NCBI RefSeq assembly: GCF_020966635.1
Contig: NZ_JAJKFQ010000011.1
Coordinates: 1,364,001-1,428,000, forward strand
Length of the DNA: 64,000 nucleotides
Direction of reading: 5' to 3'
Source: Stieleria sp. JC731
GTDB taxonomy: Bacteria > Planctomycetota > Planctomycetia > Pirellulales > Pirellulaceae
Below are positions 31,614 through 40,589 of the stretch, piece by piece (the first letter of the stretch is position 1; every line of letters begins with the position of its first letter). The notes under the pieces are model-generated. The model saw nothing but the letters and a program-made list of their open reading frames with translations. It was not told where the DNA came from and did not search any database. The translations under genes and the position numbers were made by a program.

Positions 31614-33692
31614 CTATTCGGCTTCCCAATGCTCGTTGAAAAATCCCGCGTCGACAAACCGTCCAGGGGCTCTCGTCGTGGCACCATCTGTGATATCAAC
31701 GATCGCCCAATCGGGCAGCTTCGGCGTCTGACGAGCGTTATTCAGATAGTCGTATTCTCGGAAAGTAAATCCGCTGTTTGCCACGATGTAGCGATCTGGA
31801 TTAAGCGGGTTCGGTGACACAAAGATTCCGGCGTGGTTGGTTCGTGGGAACGACTGGCTGCCGAGTTGAATCTGGTCGGCAGTCCAACGAACCGGAAGTG
31901 CATCGGCCAGTCGAGCCAATAGAGTGTTGGATTCCGAATCGCCAAATGCGATCAAGTTCTTCGACGCGATCATCTCTTTGGTCACGTCGATGTCTTTCAC
32001 CACACGGATGTCACCGCGAAAGTGTTTTCGCCAGTGATTCATTGCGTGTTTCGCTTCCTGTTCCGCCCATTGATGGAAAGCCTTGTCAGACGAGGTCCGC
32101 GTCGGCAATACAAAGATAAATGCATCCATGAACGCATCGTCGATCGGGCCCTGGATCCCCGGTTTCTTTCGAATTGCCCGATCGGGTTGACCGATTGACC
32201 ATTTGCCATTTTGGTTGACCAATTTGACGTTCCAAGATCGATCCGATTTGATTGCGGGGCCTTCAATCGTTTGCCCGTCAATCGCGATGGCAGGTCGACA
32301 TGGATAATCGCCTTGCCACTGCGCGGGGCCAAAGTCCAGTGTCAATGCCGTGACGTTCTCGGATTGAATCTCGACTTGAGCTTCGTTAACCAATTTTGCT
32401 TCCACGTGAGCCTTCGCCCAGTGCTGAACAAGACCGGTTAGCTTCAGCCAGTGCATCCGGTTGTAACGCAGCGTGTACGTGGTGAAGTCAATTTCATCGG
32501 GAGTCTCGCGAGAAACCAAGTTGGCAAGTTGATCCATTCGCTTTTCAATTTCCACTTTCGAATCTTCATGGATCTTGTGCGCGGTGTCGGGACCGATGAT
32601 GTGGACCAAGTCGATGTGATGTTCACGCAGTGCTGATTGCATCACATCAGCCGCTTGCTTTTGTTTGTCGATTTCACCGCTGTAGGCGACGGTCGGACAA
32701 TGAATCAGATTTCGGGCCCAAGGCGGACAATCGTAAAGTTGCCAAAGGGTGCGTTGGAATTCAGGAGTACCGGCGAGATCTTCTTGCTGGAATGACTTCA
32801 AAAATTCCGGCGTTTCACTAAAACCAGCACCCGGGTTTGCTGCGAAGAATTGATCGGGGTAATGCGTCGCGAATTGCCAACATGCGGCGCCGCCCATCGA
32901 AAATCCACGTGCCGCAATTCGCTGGCTATCAACGGGAAGTCGTGTTTTCAAATACTCCAACGATTCGAAAACGTCGACTTCGCCAGCGAATTTGAACGCG
33001 TTGCTGTATCGGCCAAAAGGATGAAGCACAAACGTGTCATCGGGCGTGTATTGCCCCGCATTGTTTTGTCCGGTCCACAGAAAGTTGACTTCGCTTAGCT
33101 TTTCGCCGCGACCGTGAAACCACAGGTCCAACCGCCGTGGGCGACGATCGTTTGCGGTGAAACCAGAGGGGACGACCAACGCATAGGGTTGATAAGAATC
33201 ATCTATCTTTGATGTATAGCCGCCAATGATCAATTGTTGGTTTTCACCAGATCCGAATCCGACAACATGCGACCAATCGGCTTTGGACTTGGCACGTTCG
33301 ATCCTCGCCGCGGCTTCGTCAAGTAACTTATCGGCGTTGTCGAGTTCACTTTCCTTGTAGAACTGATTGAGCACAATGGCCAGTTCTACAGCACGTGGGA
33401 AAACAAGGATTTCCGACTGAAGACTGGCCAAGTTTTTTTCATGAGCTATGGCTGCGGACTTTTGCCAAGACTTGCTTGTCTTCGTCGCTTGCGCCGCCTC
33501 AACCAGAACGGCCGACATCGATTTGCGAATCGACTCACATCGTTGGCGAAGCAATTCGATTTTCGCCCCGTCCGCTTGGATTCCGACCGGAGGTATCGGG
33601 CGAACGGATGTGGCGATGTTATCGGCGGGCCCATCGGCCAAGCCACACGAAGCGAATAGAAGTGATCCGAAGAGGAGAGACCGGCGCAGCAT
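31614..33692 (-). CDS. Exported prolyl-oligopeptidase-like alpha/beta hydrolase
   Basis: A 692-residue protein starting at ATG 33692, preceded by aaggtg at good spacing, with a short signal peptide (MLRRSLLFGSLLFASCGLADG). The frame remains open to 33944, but that extension is only translated repeat. A helical N-terminal region leads to an alpha/beta-hydrolase core: the nucleophile Ser265 in ARGFSMGGAACWQF, with a possible His372 in TAHKIHED; the acid is probably in the AYSGEIDKQKQ loop. The C-terminal third contains a second beta-rich domain of unknown role. Related planctomycete proteins are annotated as exported peptidases or esterases. The substrate is not known. It is probably periplasmic or bound to the outer membrane. 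The hairpin array lies just upstream. Confidence 0.85.
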   Translation of the reverse strand: MLRRSLLFGSLLFASCGLADGPADNIATSVRPIPPVGIQADGAKIELLRQRCESIRKSMSAVLVEAAQATKTSKSWQKSAAIAHEKNLASLQSEILVFPRAVELAIVLNQFYKESELDNADKLLDEAAARIERAKSKADWSHVVGFGSGENQQLIIGGYTSKIDDSYQPYALVVPSGFTANDRRPRRLDLWFHGRGEKLSEVNFLWTGQNNAGQYTPDDTFVLHPFGRYSNAFKFAGEVDVFESLEYLKTRLPVDSQRIAARGFSMGGAACWQFATHYPDQFFAANPGAGFSETPEFLKSFQQEDLAGTPEFQRTLWQLYDCPPWARNLIHCPTVAYSGEIDKQKQAADVMQSALREHHIDLVHIIGPDTAHKIHEDSKVEIEKRMDQLANLVSRETPDEIDFTTYTLRYNRMHWLKLTGLVQHWAKAHVEAKLVNEAQVEIQSENVTALTLDFGPAQWQGDYPCRPAIAIDGQTIEGPAIKSDRSWNVKLVNQNGKWSIGQPDRAIRKKPGIQGPIDDAFMDAFIFVLPTRTSSDKAFHQWAEQEAKHAMNHWRKHFRGDIRVVKDIDVTKEMIASKNLIAFGDSESNTLLARLADALPVRWTADQIQLGSQSFPRTNHAGIFVSPNPLNPDRYIVANSGFTFREYDYLNNARQTPKLPDWAIVDITDGATTRAPGRFVDAGFFNEHWEAE

Positions 33693-33809
33693 GGATGGCA
33701 CCTTGAGGAGGAAGGGGGTTGAGGCGGGGAGAACTGAAGGAGTCCTAGTATGTACCGGCCAATAATATAACTGGTTACAGCACGGAGGAGCGGACTGCGC
33801 AATCCACTC

Positions 33810-34415
33810 GTCACAGTTGCTGTGACGCATTGAGTTACTGTCGGCACGGCGGAGCGTGCCGGGTACTTTGTTGATAGTACCCATCACAGTCCCTGTGGTG
33901 TGAGGCAGGGTTTGTCGACCAGTGGTTGAACCGCGATTTGGCACGGCGGAGCGTGCCGGGTACTTTGTTGATAGTCCCCATCACAGTCCCTGTGATGGGA
34001 GGCAGGGTTTGTTGCGCGGCGGTTGAGTACCGATTCGGCACGGCGGAGCGTGCTAGGTACTTTGTGATAGTACCCATCACAGTCCCTGTGATGTCAGGCA
34101 TGGTCGGTCGCGCAGCGGTTAAACACCGATTCGGCACGGCGGAGCGTGCCGGGTACTTTGTTGATGGTACCCATCACAGTCCCTGTGATGTTAGGCAGGG
34201 GTAGTCGCGCGGCGGTTGAACCTCGATTCGGCAAGGCGGAGCGTGCAAGGTACTTTGTGATAGTACCCATCACAGTCCCTGTGATGTCAGGCACGGTTTG
34301 TCGCGCAGCGGTTGAACCTCGATTCGGCACGGCGGAGCGTGCCGGGTACTTTGTTGATAGTACCCATCACAGTCCGTGTGATGCGTTGGGTTACTGACGG
34401 CACGCCGGAGTGTGC
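33810..34415. repeat. Tandem array of 96/97-bp units, each with three dyads
   Basis: The block ggcacggcggagcgtgcc, or a near variant, begins at 33843, 33940, 34037, 34133, 34230 and 34326, with a shortened copy at 34399, so the period is 96-97 bp. Each unit contains three hairpins in a fixed order: ggcacg/cgtgcc with a 6-base loop, gggtac.../...gtaccc, and catcacag/ctgtgatg with a 3-base loop. Both ends of the array carry the same linker (gcattgagttactg and gcgttgggttactg) joining a hairpin to the next ggcacg block. The array sits between two genes of the same strand and contains no gene; the rest of the 33693-34429 gap holds nothing recognised. A solo inverted copy is at 23.4 kb. Confidence 0.92.
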
Positions 34416-34429
34416 AGTGGACTTTGGGG

Positions 34430-35101
34430 CTAGTCAGCTAACTGTGCTTCGGCCCAAAGGCTGGGATCTTCCATGACCGGATACTCAGGTCCCAGGCTTA
34501 ATGTTTGCCAGCCAAGTTCGCGGTCGAGAACCGCGAAATAGAAACCCAGTCTTGACTGATCTTTCGGATCGTACCCCGTCATTGCTGGCGATGGGATCAA
34601 ACCGCTAAGCTCGTACCCGTCATGACGAGCGAGTGTCTTGATTCGCAGTGTGTCCGGAGGAACCTGTTTGGGATTCGCCCTGGCCCGATTGATTTCGATC
34701 AGCGATGCGAGCGCTCGTTCGCGTCGTGGGCCGCCACCGGCTGGCATGAATAAGAATCGGTGACAGAAACCGGTCGCTCGGTGAATATTGGGACTGCAGC
34801 GCGTATCGACCCATAGGTGAAAACCGTCGGACTCATCGAGTCTCGTTTCGCGGCACCAAGGCAATTGCTTTTTTCCGAAAACTCGGATTTGAAACCCCAG
34901 CCCAGAATCGGACCATGCGATCCGAACGTCCGCATAGTTGCGGCGGTCTGCCAATGCACCAAACGATGGGACGCGGCAACGCTCGGGCAGTTGAAGCCCC
35001 TTGTCGGTCCACTCCAGTTCATCCCGCCGAATTGTCAATTCGAAGCGAAATAGCATCGTCGGATCGATGAATTGGTTCGGCTTCGTTTTAGGCGGTTGCA
35101 T
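34430..35101 (-). CDS. Conserved protein with CBM9/DOMON-like beta domain
   Basis: A 223-residue protein with no obvious signal peptide. The strand pattern and the central motif ESDGFHLWVDTR match the CBM9-like family, in which a beta-sandwich binds carbohydrate or heme-like ligands in other proteins. A downstream segment HRATGFCHRFLFMPAGGG and the final LGFYFAVLDRELGWQTLSLG also fit that fold. Planctomycete genomes carry several single-domain members. Its role is not known; it may help recognise a sugar intermediate. The start at ATG 35101 has no good ribosome site, and ATG 35056 is the alternative. It belongs to a run of minus-strand genes below ychF. Confidence 0.7.
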   Translation of the reverse strand: MQPPKTKPNQFIDPTMLFRFELTIRRDELEWTDKGLQLPERCRVPSFGALADRRNYADVRIAWSDSGLGFQIRVFGKKQLPWCRETRLDESDGFHLWVDTRCSPNIHRATGFCHRFLFMPAGGGPRRERALASLIEINRARANPKQVPPDTLRIKTLARHDGYELSGLIPSPAMTGYDPKDQSRLGFYFAVLDRELGWQTLSLGPEYPVMEDPSLWAEAQLAD

Positions 35102-35187
35102 GTTCAGCAGTTTTGGACAGGAAACAAGTCTGGCAAGAATCGAACAGGCGTAGTGTGCACCACACCGTTGTTCGATGTCATCGACCG

Positions 35188-35553
35188 TCAGCTCGAAGCC
35201 TCTTTTTGGGCCAAGATAGTGATCGCGTCGAGAGCGAGCCGTAGTGACTTTGCGGCCATGACAAAATTGGTATGTCCGCTGACTTCGGGTTGAATCTCTT
35301 CGTAGAGTTCTGTGGCTTTGCGAAGCTTCGAAAGCTTTTTGCGAGCCATCTTCATGTACTTGGCGTCATCGTCGACTTCATCGATCGGGCCAACGGCCAA
35401 AATGAAATCATAGATGTCACGGACGATGTCTCTTAAGTCTTCATCGTCTTCGGATTCATCAGCGTGCTTTAGAAACGTGCGCACCATCCATAGGTGCGCA
35501 ACTTGTTGATCAATCTGGATGACGCGATCATGCGAGTCGCTTGATGAGGTCAT
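35188..35553 (-). CDS. Conserved small acidic protein of unknown function
   Basis: A 121-residue helical, cytoplasmic protein with no membrane segment. Recognisable conserved blocks are HLWMVRTFLKHADESEDDED, then an aspartate-rich helix and a basic stretch KMARKKLSKLRKATELYEE, and HTNFVMAAKSLRLALDAI near the C-terminus. This pattern is familiar among planctomycete hypothetical proteins but has no assigned function. It is the third of four minus-strand genes (ychF, a membrane protein, this one and the CBM9-like protein) with gaps of 36 to 86 bases, so it may be co-transcribed with them. Confidence 0.75.
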   Translation of the reverse strand: MTSSSDSHDRVIQIDQQVAHLWMVRTFLKHADESEDDEDLRDIVRDIYDFILAVGPIDEVDDDAKYMKMARKKLSKLRKATELYEEIQPEVSGHTNFVMAAKSLRLALDAITILAQKEASS

Positions 35554-35589
35554 CGAATATTAAACCGGCGTTGGTGTCGACAAAAAGAA

Positions 35590-36150
35590 TCAGGTTTCGG
35601 TCGGCGAGTCTGCCGCGGAGCCTGCTGCAGGGGAATTGTCAACGGAGGTCGTCGCCGCCGGTTTCGCGGGGGCGTGACCGTGCGGGGTGTAGTACGCGGT
35701 CAGGCAGATGCCGATAGCGACCAAACCCATTCCGACAAACATCAACGGGTTGCCTTCGTGGAACTTGAGGTACGATGCGATCGCGTTGACGGTGACAGCA
35801 CCACCGAAAACGATTGGCATCACATAGCTGGGCTTACCGCCCGCTTTTGTTAGGGCGAACGTCAACGCCAGTGCGCCGAGTGCACCCAGGCTGCCCGCCA
35901 GAAATCCCCACTTCATCGCGGGATTGTAAGCGCCGCCATAATTAAAGTTGTCGCCCGAGACCGTCTTCATCATCAAAGAACCGCCACCGATGGCGATGAC
36001 CAAGTAAGCCACGCCGATGAAAACGTAGGGTTTAAAAGGACCCCATTTGACAGCCGAATCAGGTGTCGCACGTGCGTTGGTAAGCGTCGGGCCGTAAAGT
36101 CCCCAGCAAAGGGCGACGCCAAGGGCGCACAGTACTGCGAATAGTTTCAT
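35590..36150 (-). CDS. Inner-membrane protein, possible small DMT/EamA-type relative
   Basis: A 186-residue membrane protein. Hydrophobic segments are visible at about 5-22 (VLCALGVALCWGLYG), 43-60 (YVFIGVAYLVIAIGGG), 82-103 (GFLAGSLGALGALALTFAL), 110-128 (PIVFGGAVTVNAIASYL) and 136-153 (LMFVGMGLVAIGICLTAYY), followed by an Ala/Pro/Ser-rich tail facing the cytoplasm or periplasm. The helix spacing and Gly-rich packing recall half of a drug/metabolite transporter, but the family assignment is weak and no substrate is implied. It lies 47 bases downstream of ychF in the same direction. Confidence 0.78.
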   Translation of the reverse strand: MKLFAVLCALGVALCWGLYGPTLTNARATPDSAVKWGPFKPYVFIGVAYLVIAIGGGSLMMKTVSGDNFNYGGAYNPAMKWGFLAGSLGALGALALTFALTKAGGKPSYVMPIVFGGAVTVNAIASYLKFHEGNPLMFVGMGLVAIGICLTAYYTPHGHAPAKPAATTSVDNSPAAGSAADSPTET

Positions 36151-36197
36151 AGTTGTGAACTGTAGTCTTGTGGTGGAGGGGCGAACCGGAGGGAGTT

Positions 36198-37289
36198 TTA
36201 GATCTTGTGAAGGAAGTGGCAGATATCGCCGTCTTGCATGACGTATTCTTTTCCTTCCACACGTAGTTTACCGGCTTGGCGAATTTCTTTTTCGGTGCCA
36301 AACGTTTCGAGGTCTTCCAAGGTGTAAACCTCGCATCGAATGAAGCCTTTTTCGAAGTCGCTGTGGATCACACCTGCGGCTTGGGGTGCGGTGGCGCCAG
36401 CGGGAATGGTCCACGCACGAACTTCTTTTTCGCCCGCGGTAAAGTAGCTCTGCAAACCGAGCGTTTTGTAAGCCGCTTGGGCGATCGTGCTTAACGCGGG
36501 GGCTTCCAGTCCGACGTCTTCGAGCATTTCCGCGCGGTCTTCGTCGTCCAGTTCCGCCAATTCGGCTTCTAACTTGGCGCTGACACAAACGACATCTGCG
36601 CCGGTCTTTTGCGCGTGTTCACGAACTTTATCGACGAGCGGATCTTTGCCTTCCAAGTCATTTTCGTCGACGTTGGCGACATACAGAATTGGCTTTGCGG
36701 TCATCAACCCGAAGCTGTGAATCGACTTCGCTTCCGCTTCGGTCAGTTTCAGAGTTCGCAGTGGTTGTTCTGATTCCAGATGGGCATTGCACTTTTCGAT
36801 TGCCGCGACACGCAGTTTGGCTTCTTTATCGCCGCTTCGCGCGGTTCGCTGGGCTTTCGCCATCGCGTTTTCAAGCGTTTGCAAATCGGCCAAAACCAAT
36901 TCGGTTTCGATCGTGTCGATGTCGGCTACCGGATCGACATTGCCAGCAACGTGAACCACGTCAGGGTCTTCAAAGCAGCGAACGACTTGCACAATCGCGT
37001 CGACTTGGCGGATGTGGCTTAGGAATTTGTTGCCCAAGCCTTCGCCTTCACTTGCACCTTTGACAATCCCCGCGATGTCGACCAGCTTCAGAGCAGCCGG
37101 AATGGTTTTCTGCGGTGTGATGTACTTTGTGATTCGCTCCAAGCGTTCGTCCGGGACGTTGACGATCCCCTCGTTCGGCTCAATCGTGCAGAACGGATAG
37201 TTTTCACTTTGGGCGGCTTGTGAGCTCGTTAAAGCGTTGAAAAGCGTGCTTTTTCCAACGTTTGGCAGACCGACGATCCCGGCTTCCAT
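36198..37289 (-). CDS. ychF: Redox-responsive P-loop ATPase YchF (OLA1 type)
   Basis: The 363-residue Obg-like NTPase binds ribosomes and prefers ATP. I start at ATG 37289 ([15 protein letters not shown]), giving the standard length and a P-loop at residues 7-15; the frame up to 37454 adds 55 unrelated residues. Other landmarks are the switch region with [11 protein letters not shown], the [17 protein letters not shown] motif, the NVDEND variant of the base-specificity motif, a coiled-coil insertion around 130-200, and the C-terminal TGS domain ending in [12 protein letters not shown]. It is the first of four closely packed minus-strand genes. Nothing unusual is seen. Confidence 0.95.
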   Translation of the reverse strand: MEAGIVGLPNVGKSTLFNALTSSQAAQSENYPFCTIEPNEGIVNVPDERLERITKYITPQKTIPAALKLVDIAGIVKGASEGEGLGNKFLSHIRQVDAIVQVVRCFEDPDVVHVAGNVDPVADIDTIETELVLADLQTLENAMAKAQRTARSGDKEAKLRVAAIEKCNAHLESEQPLRTLKLTEAEAKSIHSFGLMTAKPILYVANVDENDLEGKDPLVDKVREHAQKTGADVVCVSAKLEAELAELDDEDRAEMLEDVGLEAPALSTIAQAAYKTLGLQSYFTAGEKEVRAWTIPAGATAPQAAGVIHSDFEKGFIRCEVYTLEDLETFGTEKEIRQAGKLRVEGKEYVMQDGDICHFLHKI

Positions 37290-37613
37290 CGATATTGTCT
37301 TTGGCAGTTGCAGTGACTGGAATAAAAGGCAAAGCGTATCATCGTCCGACCAGTTTTCGAAGGGCACATTGCGCAGGTTGGGGCCGGGGTTGGGACGGAA
37401 TACGGTTCCCCCGAAACCGGTCGATAAAGTGCCACGCCGCCGGAGAAGTTTCACTGGTCGTTACAAGACGACTGAGATAGCGGTGTTGCACAGCCGAGAC
37501 GGGATAAATCATGAAGAATCGCCAGATTTCTTGACGAGGAAGTGCAATCGCACGAGGCGGAATTCGCAGTCACGGAGGACCATCGAAACTCGCAATCTGA
37601 AAAGGTCTTTCCA

Positions 37614-38438
37614 GTGCGACGCTTCACCCTCGGAGCCATTATTCTTCTTGCAGGCGGCTTGATGTCCCTGCCATTTCGTCGACCAAGTGTGCCAGATCCT
37701 GGCCCGAACCCGGCGAATCGCTATGGCGCCCCCGAAAACTTTGACGACCGCACCATCGAGATGTTGGTTCAGGAAGTCACTGCGGAGGTCGACGTTCCGA
37801 CTCTCTATGAGCCTCAGCGGGAGATGATGAAGCCAGATCCTGTCACAACCGTGAATTCGATGCCTTTACGGTATGAAGACACGGCGATTCCCTTGCAGCC
37901 GGATCCGCTGTACGCCGAGCGTTTCAACGCCGCTGTCAGTCAGAATGCACAACAGCCGGTTGCTGCGCGTTCGCCCTTGCCGCGAAACTCACTCCCACAG
38001 CCGCCATCAGGGATCACGACCCAGCCCCAAACGACGATGGCAAGCAATCCCACAATTTCTAGCGAGGATGCGGGACGGATCGCAGAGTTCGAACGGCGAT
38101 TCGCAGGAACTGAGTTTGTTGACGAAACCGTTTCAGAGCTGCTGATGAACCCCCATCCCGCGCGAGCTTTGGTGCCGACTGCTCCGGTTCGTTCCGATAG
38201 CGCGCCACTGGTTGCTGATGAACAAGGTTTCCGCTCACAGACAACTCCGTTTGCGGTGCCACACCCGCAAAACTATTCGACTCTGCCGGCGTCTGCGGCT
38301 CGTCTTACCGACAACGTCACCCCTGATCGCGGCGGAAGGCCTGCAGACCAGTCTATTTTACAGACATTGCCTGCAGGCGATTTGTCTGTCGAGCCCGATG
38401 CGGCTCGTCAGCGGCATTGGATTCGACAGCCGGATTGA
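37614..38438 (+). CDS. Membrane-anchored protein with long disordered tail
   Basis: A 274-residue protein with a single N-terminal membrane anchor (RRFTLGAIILLAGGLMSLPF) and a long Pro/Ser/Gln-rich, mostly disordered exported part. I start at GTG 37614, which has aaaagg at good spacing and puts two Arg before the hydrophobic segment; GTG 37542 is possible but its only ribosome-like site is adjacent to the codon. Short ordered patches include FDDRTIEMLVQEVTAEVDVP and EDAGRIAEFERRFAGTEF. I recognise no family. It precedes lpxK by 76 bases in the same direction and could have a role in the envelope, but that is inference. Confidence 0.65.
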   Translation: MRRFTLGAIILLAGGLMSLPFRRPSVPDPGPNPANRYGAPENFDDRTIEMLVQEVTAEVDVPTLYEPQREMMKPDPVTTVNSMPLRYEDTAIPLQPDPLYAERFNAAVSQNAQQPVAARSPLPRNSLPQPPSGITTQPQTTMASNPTISSEDAGRIAEFERRFAGTEFVDETVSELLMNPHPARALVPTAPVRSDSAPLVADEQGFRSQTTPFAVPHPQNYSTLPASAARLTDNVTPDRGGRPADQSILQTLPAGDLSVEPDAARQRHWIRQPD

Positions 38439-38514
38439 TAAGATTGAGGCGTCGGACGGACTGTCCGATCGACTATCACTTGAGGCGAATCGTTGCCCTT
38501 GAAGCCGGCGCGTT

Positions 38515-39606
38515 TTGCCCGTTCGCTCACCGGACCGAAGATTGGATTATCGAGCCCTGATGAGTGGCCAGCGACGAGGGCTGGTCGCGATGCTTTTGCG
38601 TTGTGGTCTTCGCGTTGCCGCGCTGCCGTATTCGTGGGCGGTTCGAATCCGCAATCGAAAGTTCGACAATCAGCCCAGTCACACTCAGTCGGTTTCGGTG
38701 CCTGTCATCAGTGTTGGTAATTTGACCACCGGCGGTACAGGAAAGACGCCCATCGTGGCGTACTTGGCAAAGTGGTTTCGGGCACACGGAATTCGTGTTG
38801 CGATTGTCAGCCGCGGGTATGGACGCGGCGACGCATCGGAAAACGATGAGGCCAAGGAACTGCATCAGCGTCTTCCTGACGTTCCCCATATTCAAGACCC
38901 TGACCGCGTGGCAGCCGCGCAGATCACGATCGATGAACTAGAAACACAGCTGATCCTGATGGATGATGGGTTTCAGCACCGGCGGCTTGGTCGAGATCTG
39001 GATATCGTTTTGATCGATATGACCTGTCCGTTTGGCTATGGGTATGTCTTACCACGCGGATTGCTGCGAGAGCCCATAGCGTCGCTGTCGCGAGCCGACT
39101 TGGTGATCCTCACGCGTTGTGATCAAGTCAGTGAAAAGGAAATTGATGACGTCCTACAGACGATCAGAAAGGTCAAGCAAACCTTGCCTGTCGTTCGTTG
39201 TTCACATCAGGCAAGTGGATTACTGACGTACCCAAATACCACATGCCCGCTCGATCAGTTAAGCGGTAAACGAATCCTAATGGTTTCCGGAATTGGCAAT
39301 CCCGACGCTTTTCAGCGAAGCCTTACCGATCAAGGAGCAACGGTCGTCGGTCGCCGTGACTTGGCCGATCATGTTGAATTCGATCGGGAAGTGATCAGGG
39401 AACTCGAGACATGGGTTCGCAGTTTTCAGGGAGCTGACATGCTGGTCTGCACCCATAAAGACTTAGTCAAAATTCAAGCTGACCGACTGGCGGGATTACC
39501 GCTCATGGCGTTGACGATCGAGGCGAAAGTGGACGCGTCTGATGAGTTCGAGCACCTGTTGCAGCAAGTCAAAGTGAAAGCCGAAGCAATCGAGTCCGAG
39601 TTTTAG
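38515..39606 (+). CDS. lpxK: Tetraacyldisaccharide 4'-kinase
   Basis: LpxK phosphorylates the 4'-position of the lipid A disaccharide precursor at the inner membrane, late in the Raetz pathway. The protein, 363 residues if the TTG at 38515 is the start, has a membrane-associated N-terminus (RALMSGQRRGLVAMLLR), a P-loop VGNLTTGGTGKT at 68-78, the family motif SRGYGR and the DDGFQHRRLGRDLDIVL block. ATG 38560 is an alternative start with a poor ribosome site. With lptB next door (convergent), it shows that this planctomycete invests in an LPS-containing outer membrane. Confidence 0.94.
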   Translation: MPVRSPDRRLDYRALMSGQRRGLVAMLLRCGLRVAALPYSWAVRIRNRKFDNQPSHTQSVSVPVISVGNLTTGGTGKTPIVAYLAKWFRAHGIRVAIVSRGYGRGDASENDEAKELHQRLPDVPHIQDPDRVAAAQITIDELETQLILMDDGFQHRRLGRDLDIVLIDMTCPFGYGYVLPRGLLREPIASLSRADLVILTRCDQVSEKEIDDVLQTIRKVKQTLPVVRCSHQASGLLTYPNTTCPLDQLSGKRILMVSGIGNPDAFQRSLTDQGATVVGRRDLADHVEFDREVIRELETWVRSFQGADMLVCTHKDLVKIQADRLAGLPLMALTIEAKVDASDEFEHLLQQVKVKAEAIESEF

Positions 39607-39626
39607 AAGGCAGAAGGCGCGAATGG

Positions 39627-40526
39627 CTATACGTCAGAGACGGGGCCTTGTGGTCTGACTCTTGTCTGGCTGTTGCGATCGAAGTGTGGCCTTGGAACCA
39701 CGCCGGTGCCTTGCCCTTCGTCACTGTGGACCGCCAACGCTGCCATTCGTTGTTCGTTTTTGCGATCGGAAAACTTGGTTGCCCCATCAAGATCGCCCAA
39801 GTATTCTTCGCGGACTTGCGGATGCTGTTTAACTTCTTCAGGTGTTCCGTCAATCAACACTCGACCGGCGGAGATCACATAGCAACGATCGACCGTTCCC
39901 AGGATTTCTCGGGCCGCATGGTCGGTGATCAGGACGCTGATTCCTGATTCACGGAGTTGCATGATGACACCCTGGACCGACTGGACGGTGACCGGGTCAA
40001 TTCCGGCGAACGGTTCGTCCAGCATGACAATGTTCGGTTCGGAAACGAGGCACCGGGCGATTTCCAAGCGTCGGCGTTCGCCGCCGCTTAGACCCGCGGC
40101 ACGACTTTTACGAATGTGGGTGATGTTAAATTCTTCCAGCAATTCGTCGGTGCGGATTCGCCGCTGTTTGCGATCCATCCCCAGTAATTCCAACAGCGCC
40201 GAGATGTTTTGCTCGACGGTCAGTTTTTTGAAGACGCTTGGATCTTGAGGCAGATAGCCCATATGCCCGTCGCGTGCGCGGCGAAACATTGGCCAGTCGG
40301 TGACGTCGCGACCTTCTAGGTAGACGCGTCCACGATCGGGTTGCACCATCCCGCAGATCATGCGGAAACTTGTCGATTTTCCAGCACCGTTCGGACCGAG
40401 CAGCCCAACAATCTCGGCTCGGCCGACTCGCAAATTCACGCCGTCGACAACGCGGCGACGACCATACGTTTTTTGCAGGTCGATCGCTTCCAGAACCGGA
40501 GTCACTTCCTGGTCAGACGGTTTCAT
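39627..40526 (-). CDS. lptB: LPS export ABC transporter ATP-binding protein
   Basis: LptB powers extraction of lipopolysaccharide from the inner membrane through LptFG and the Lpt bridge. The protein has Walker A GPNGAGKS at 44-51, the family segment YLPQDPSVFKKLTVEQNI, the signature LSGGERRRLEIARCL and Walker B with LDEPFAGIDP. At 299 residues it is about 55 longer than usual; the extra length is a C-terminal tail rich in Arg, Gln and Pro (after EYLGDL). It is convergent with lpxK, separated by 20 bases, and followed upstream by the signal peptidase gene in the same direction. LptA, C, F and G are not seen in the window. Confidence 0.94.
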   Translation of the reverse strand: MKPSDQEVTPVLEAIDLQKTYGRRRVVDGVNLRVGRAEIVGLLGPNGAGKSTSFRMICGMVQPDRGRVYLEGRDVTDWPMFRRARDGHMGYLPQDPSVFKKLTVEQNISALLELLGMDRKQRRIRTDELLEEFNITHIRKSRAAGLSGGERRRLEIARCLVSEPNIVMLDEPFAGIDPVTVQSVQGVIMQLRESGISVLITDHAAREILGTVDRCYVISAGRVLIDGTPEEVKQHPQVREEYLGDLDGATKFSDRKNEQRMAALAVHSDEGQGTGVVPRPHFDRNSQTRVRPQGPVSDV

Positions 40527-40589
40527 GATTTGCGAATTCCATTTGCAAAGGATGTTTGCCGAGATGGCTTTGTGATAGCTGGGGGTGGG

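Noticed and set aside
33693..33944. N-terminal extension of the alpha/beta hydrolase
   Set aside because: The extra 84 residues are translated repeat sequence; ATG 33692 has a ribosome site and opens into a signal peptide.
33835..34397. Frames of 78 to 100 residues in the 96/97-bp array
   Set aside because: The 96/97-bp unit is not consistently a multiple of three, so no frame is kept across units. The hairpins, not the codons, are conserved.
38641..38660. A gttcgaatccgc sequence resembling a tRNA T-loop
   Set aside because: It lies in the coding sequence of lpxK, and no acceptor or anticodon arms can be built around it. I found no tRNA in the window.
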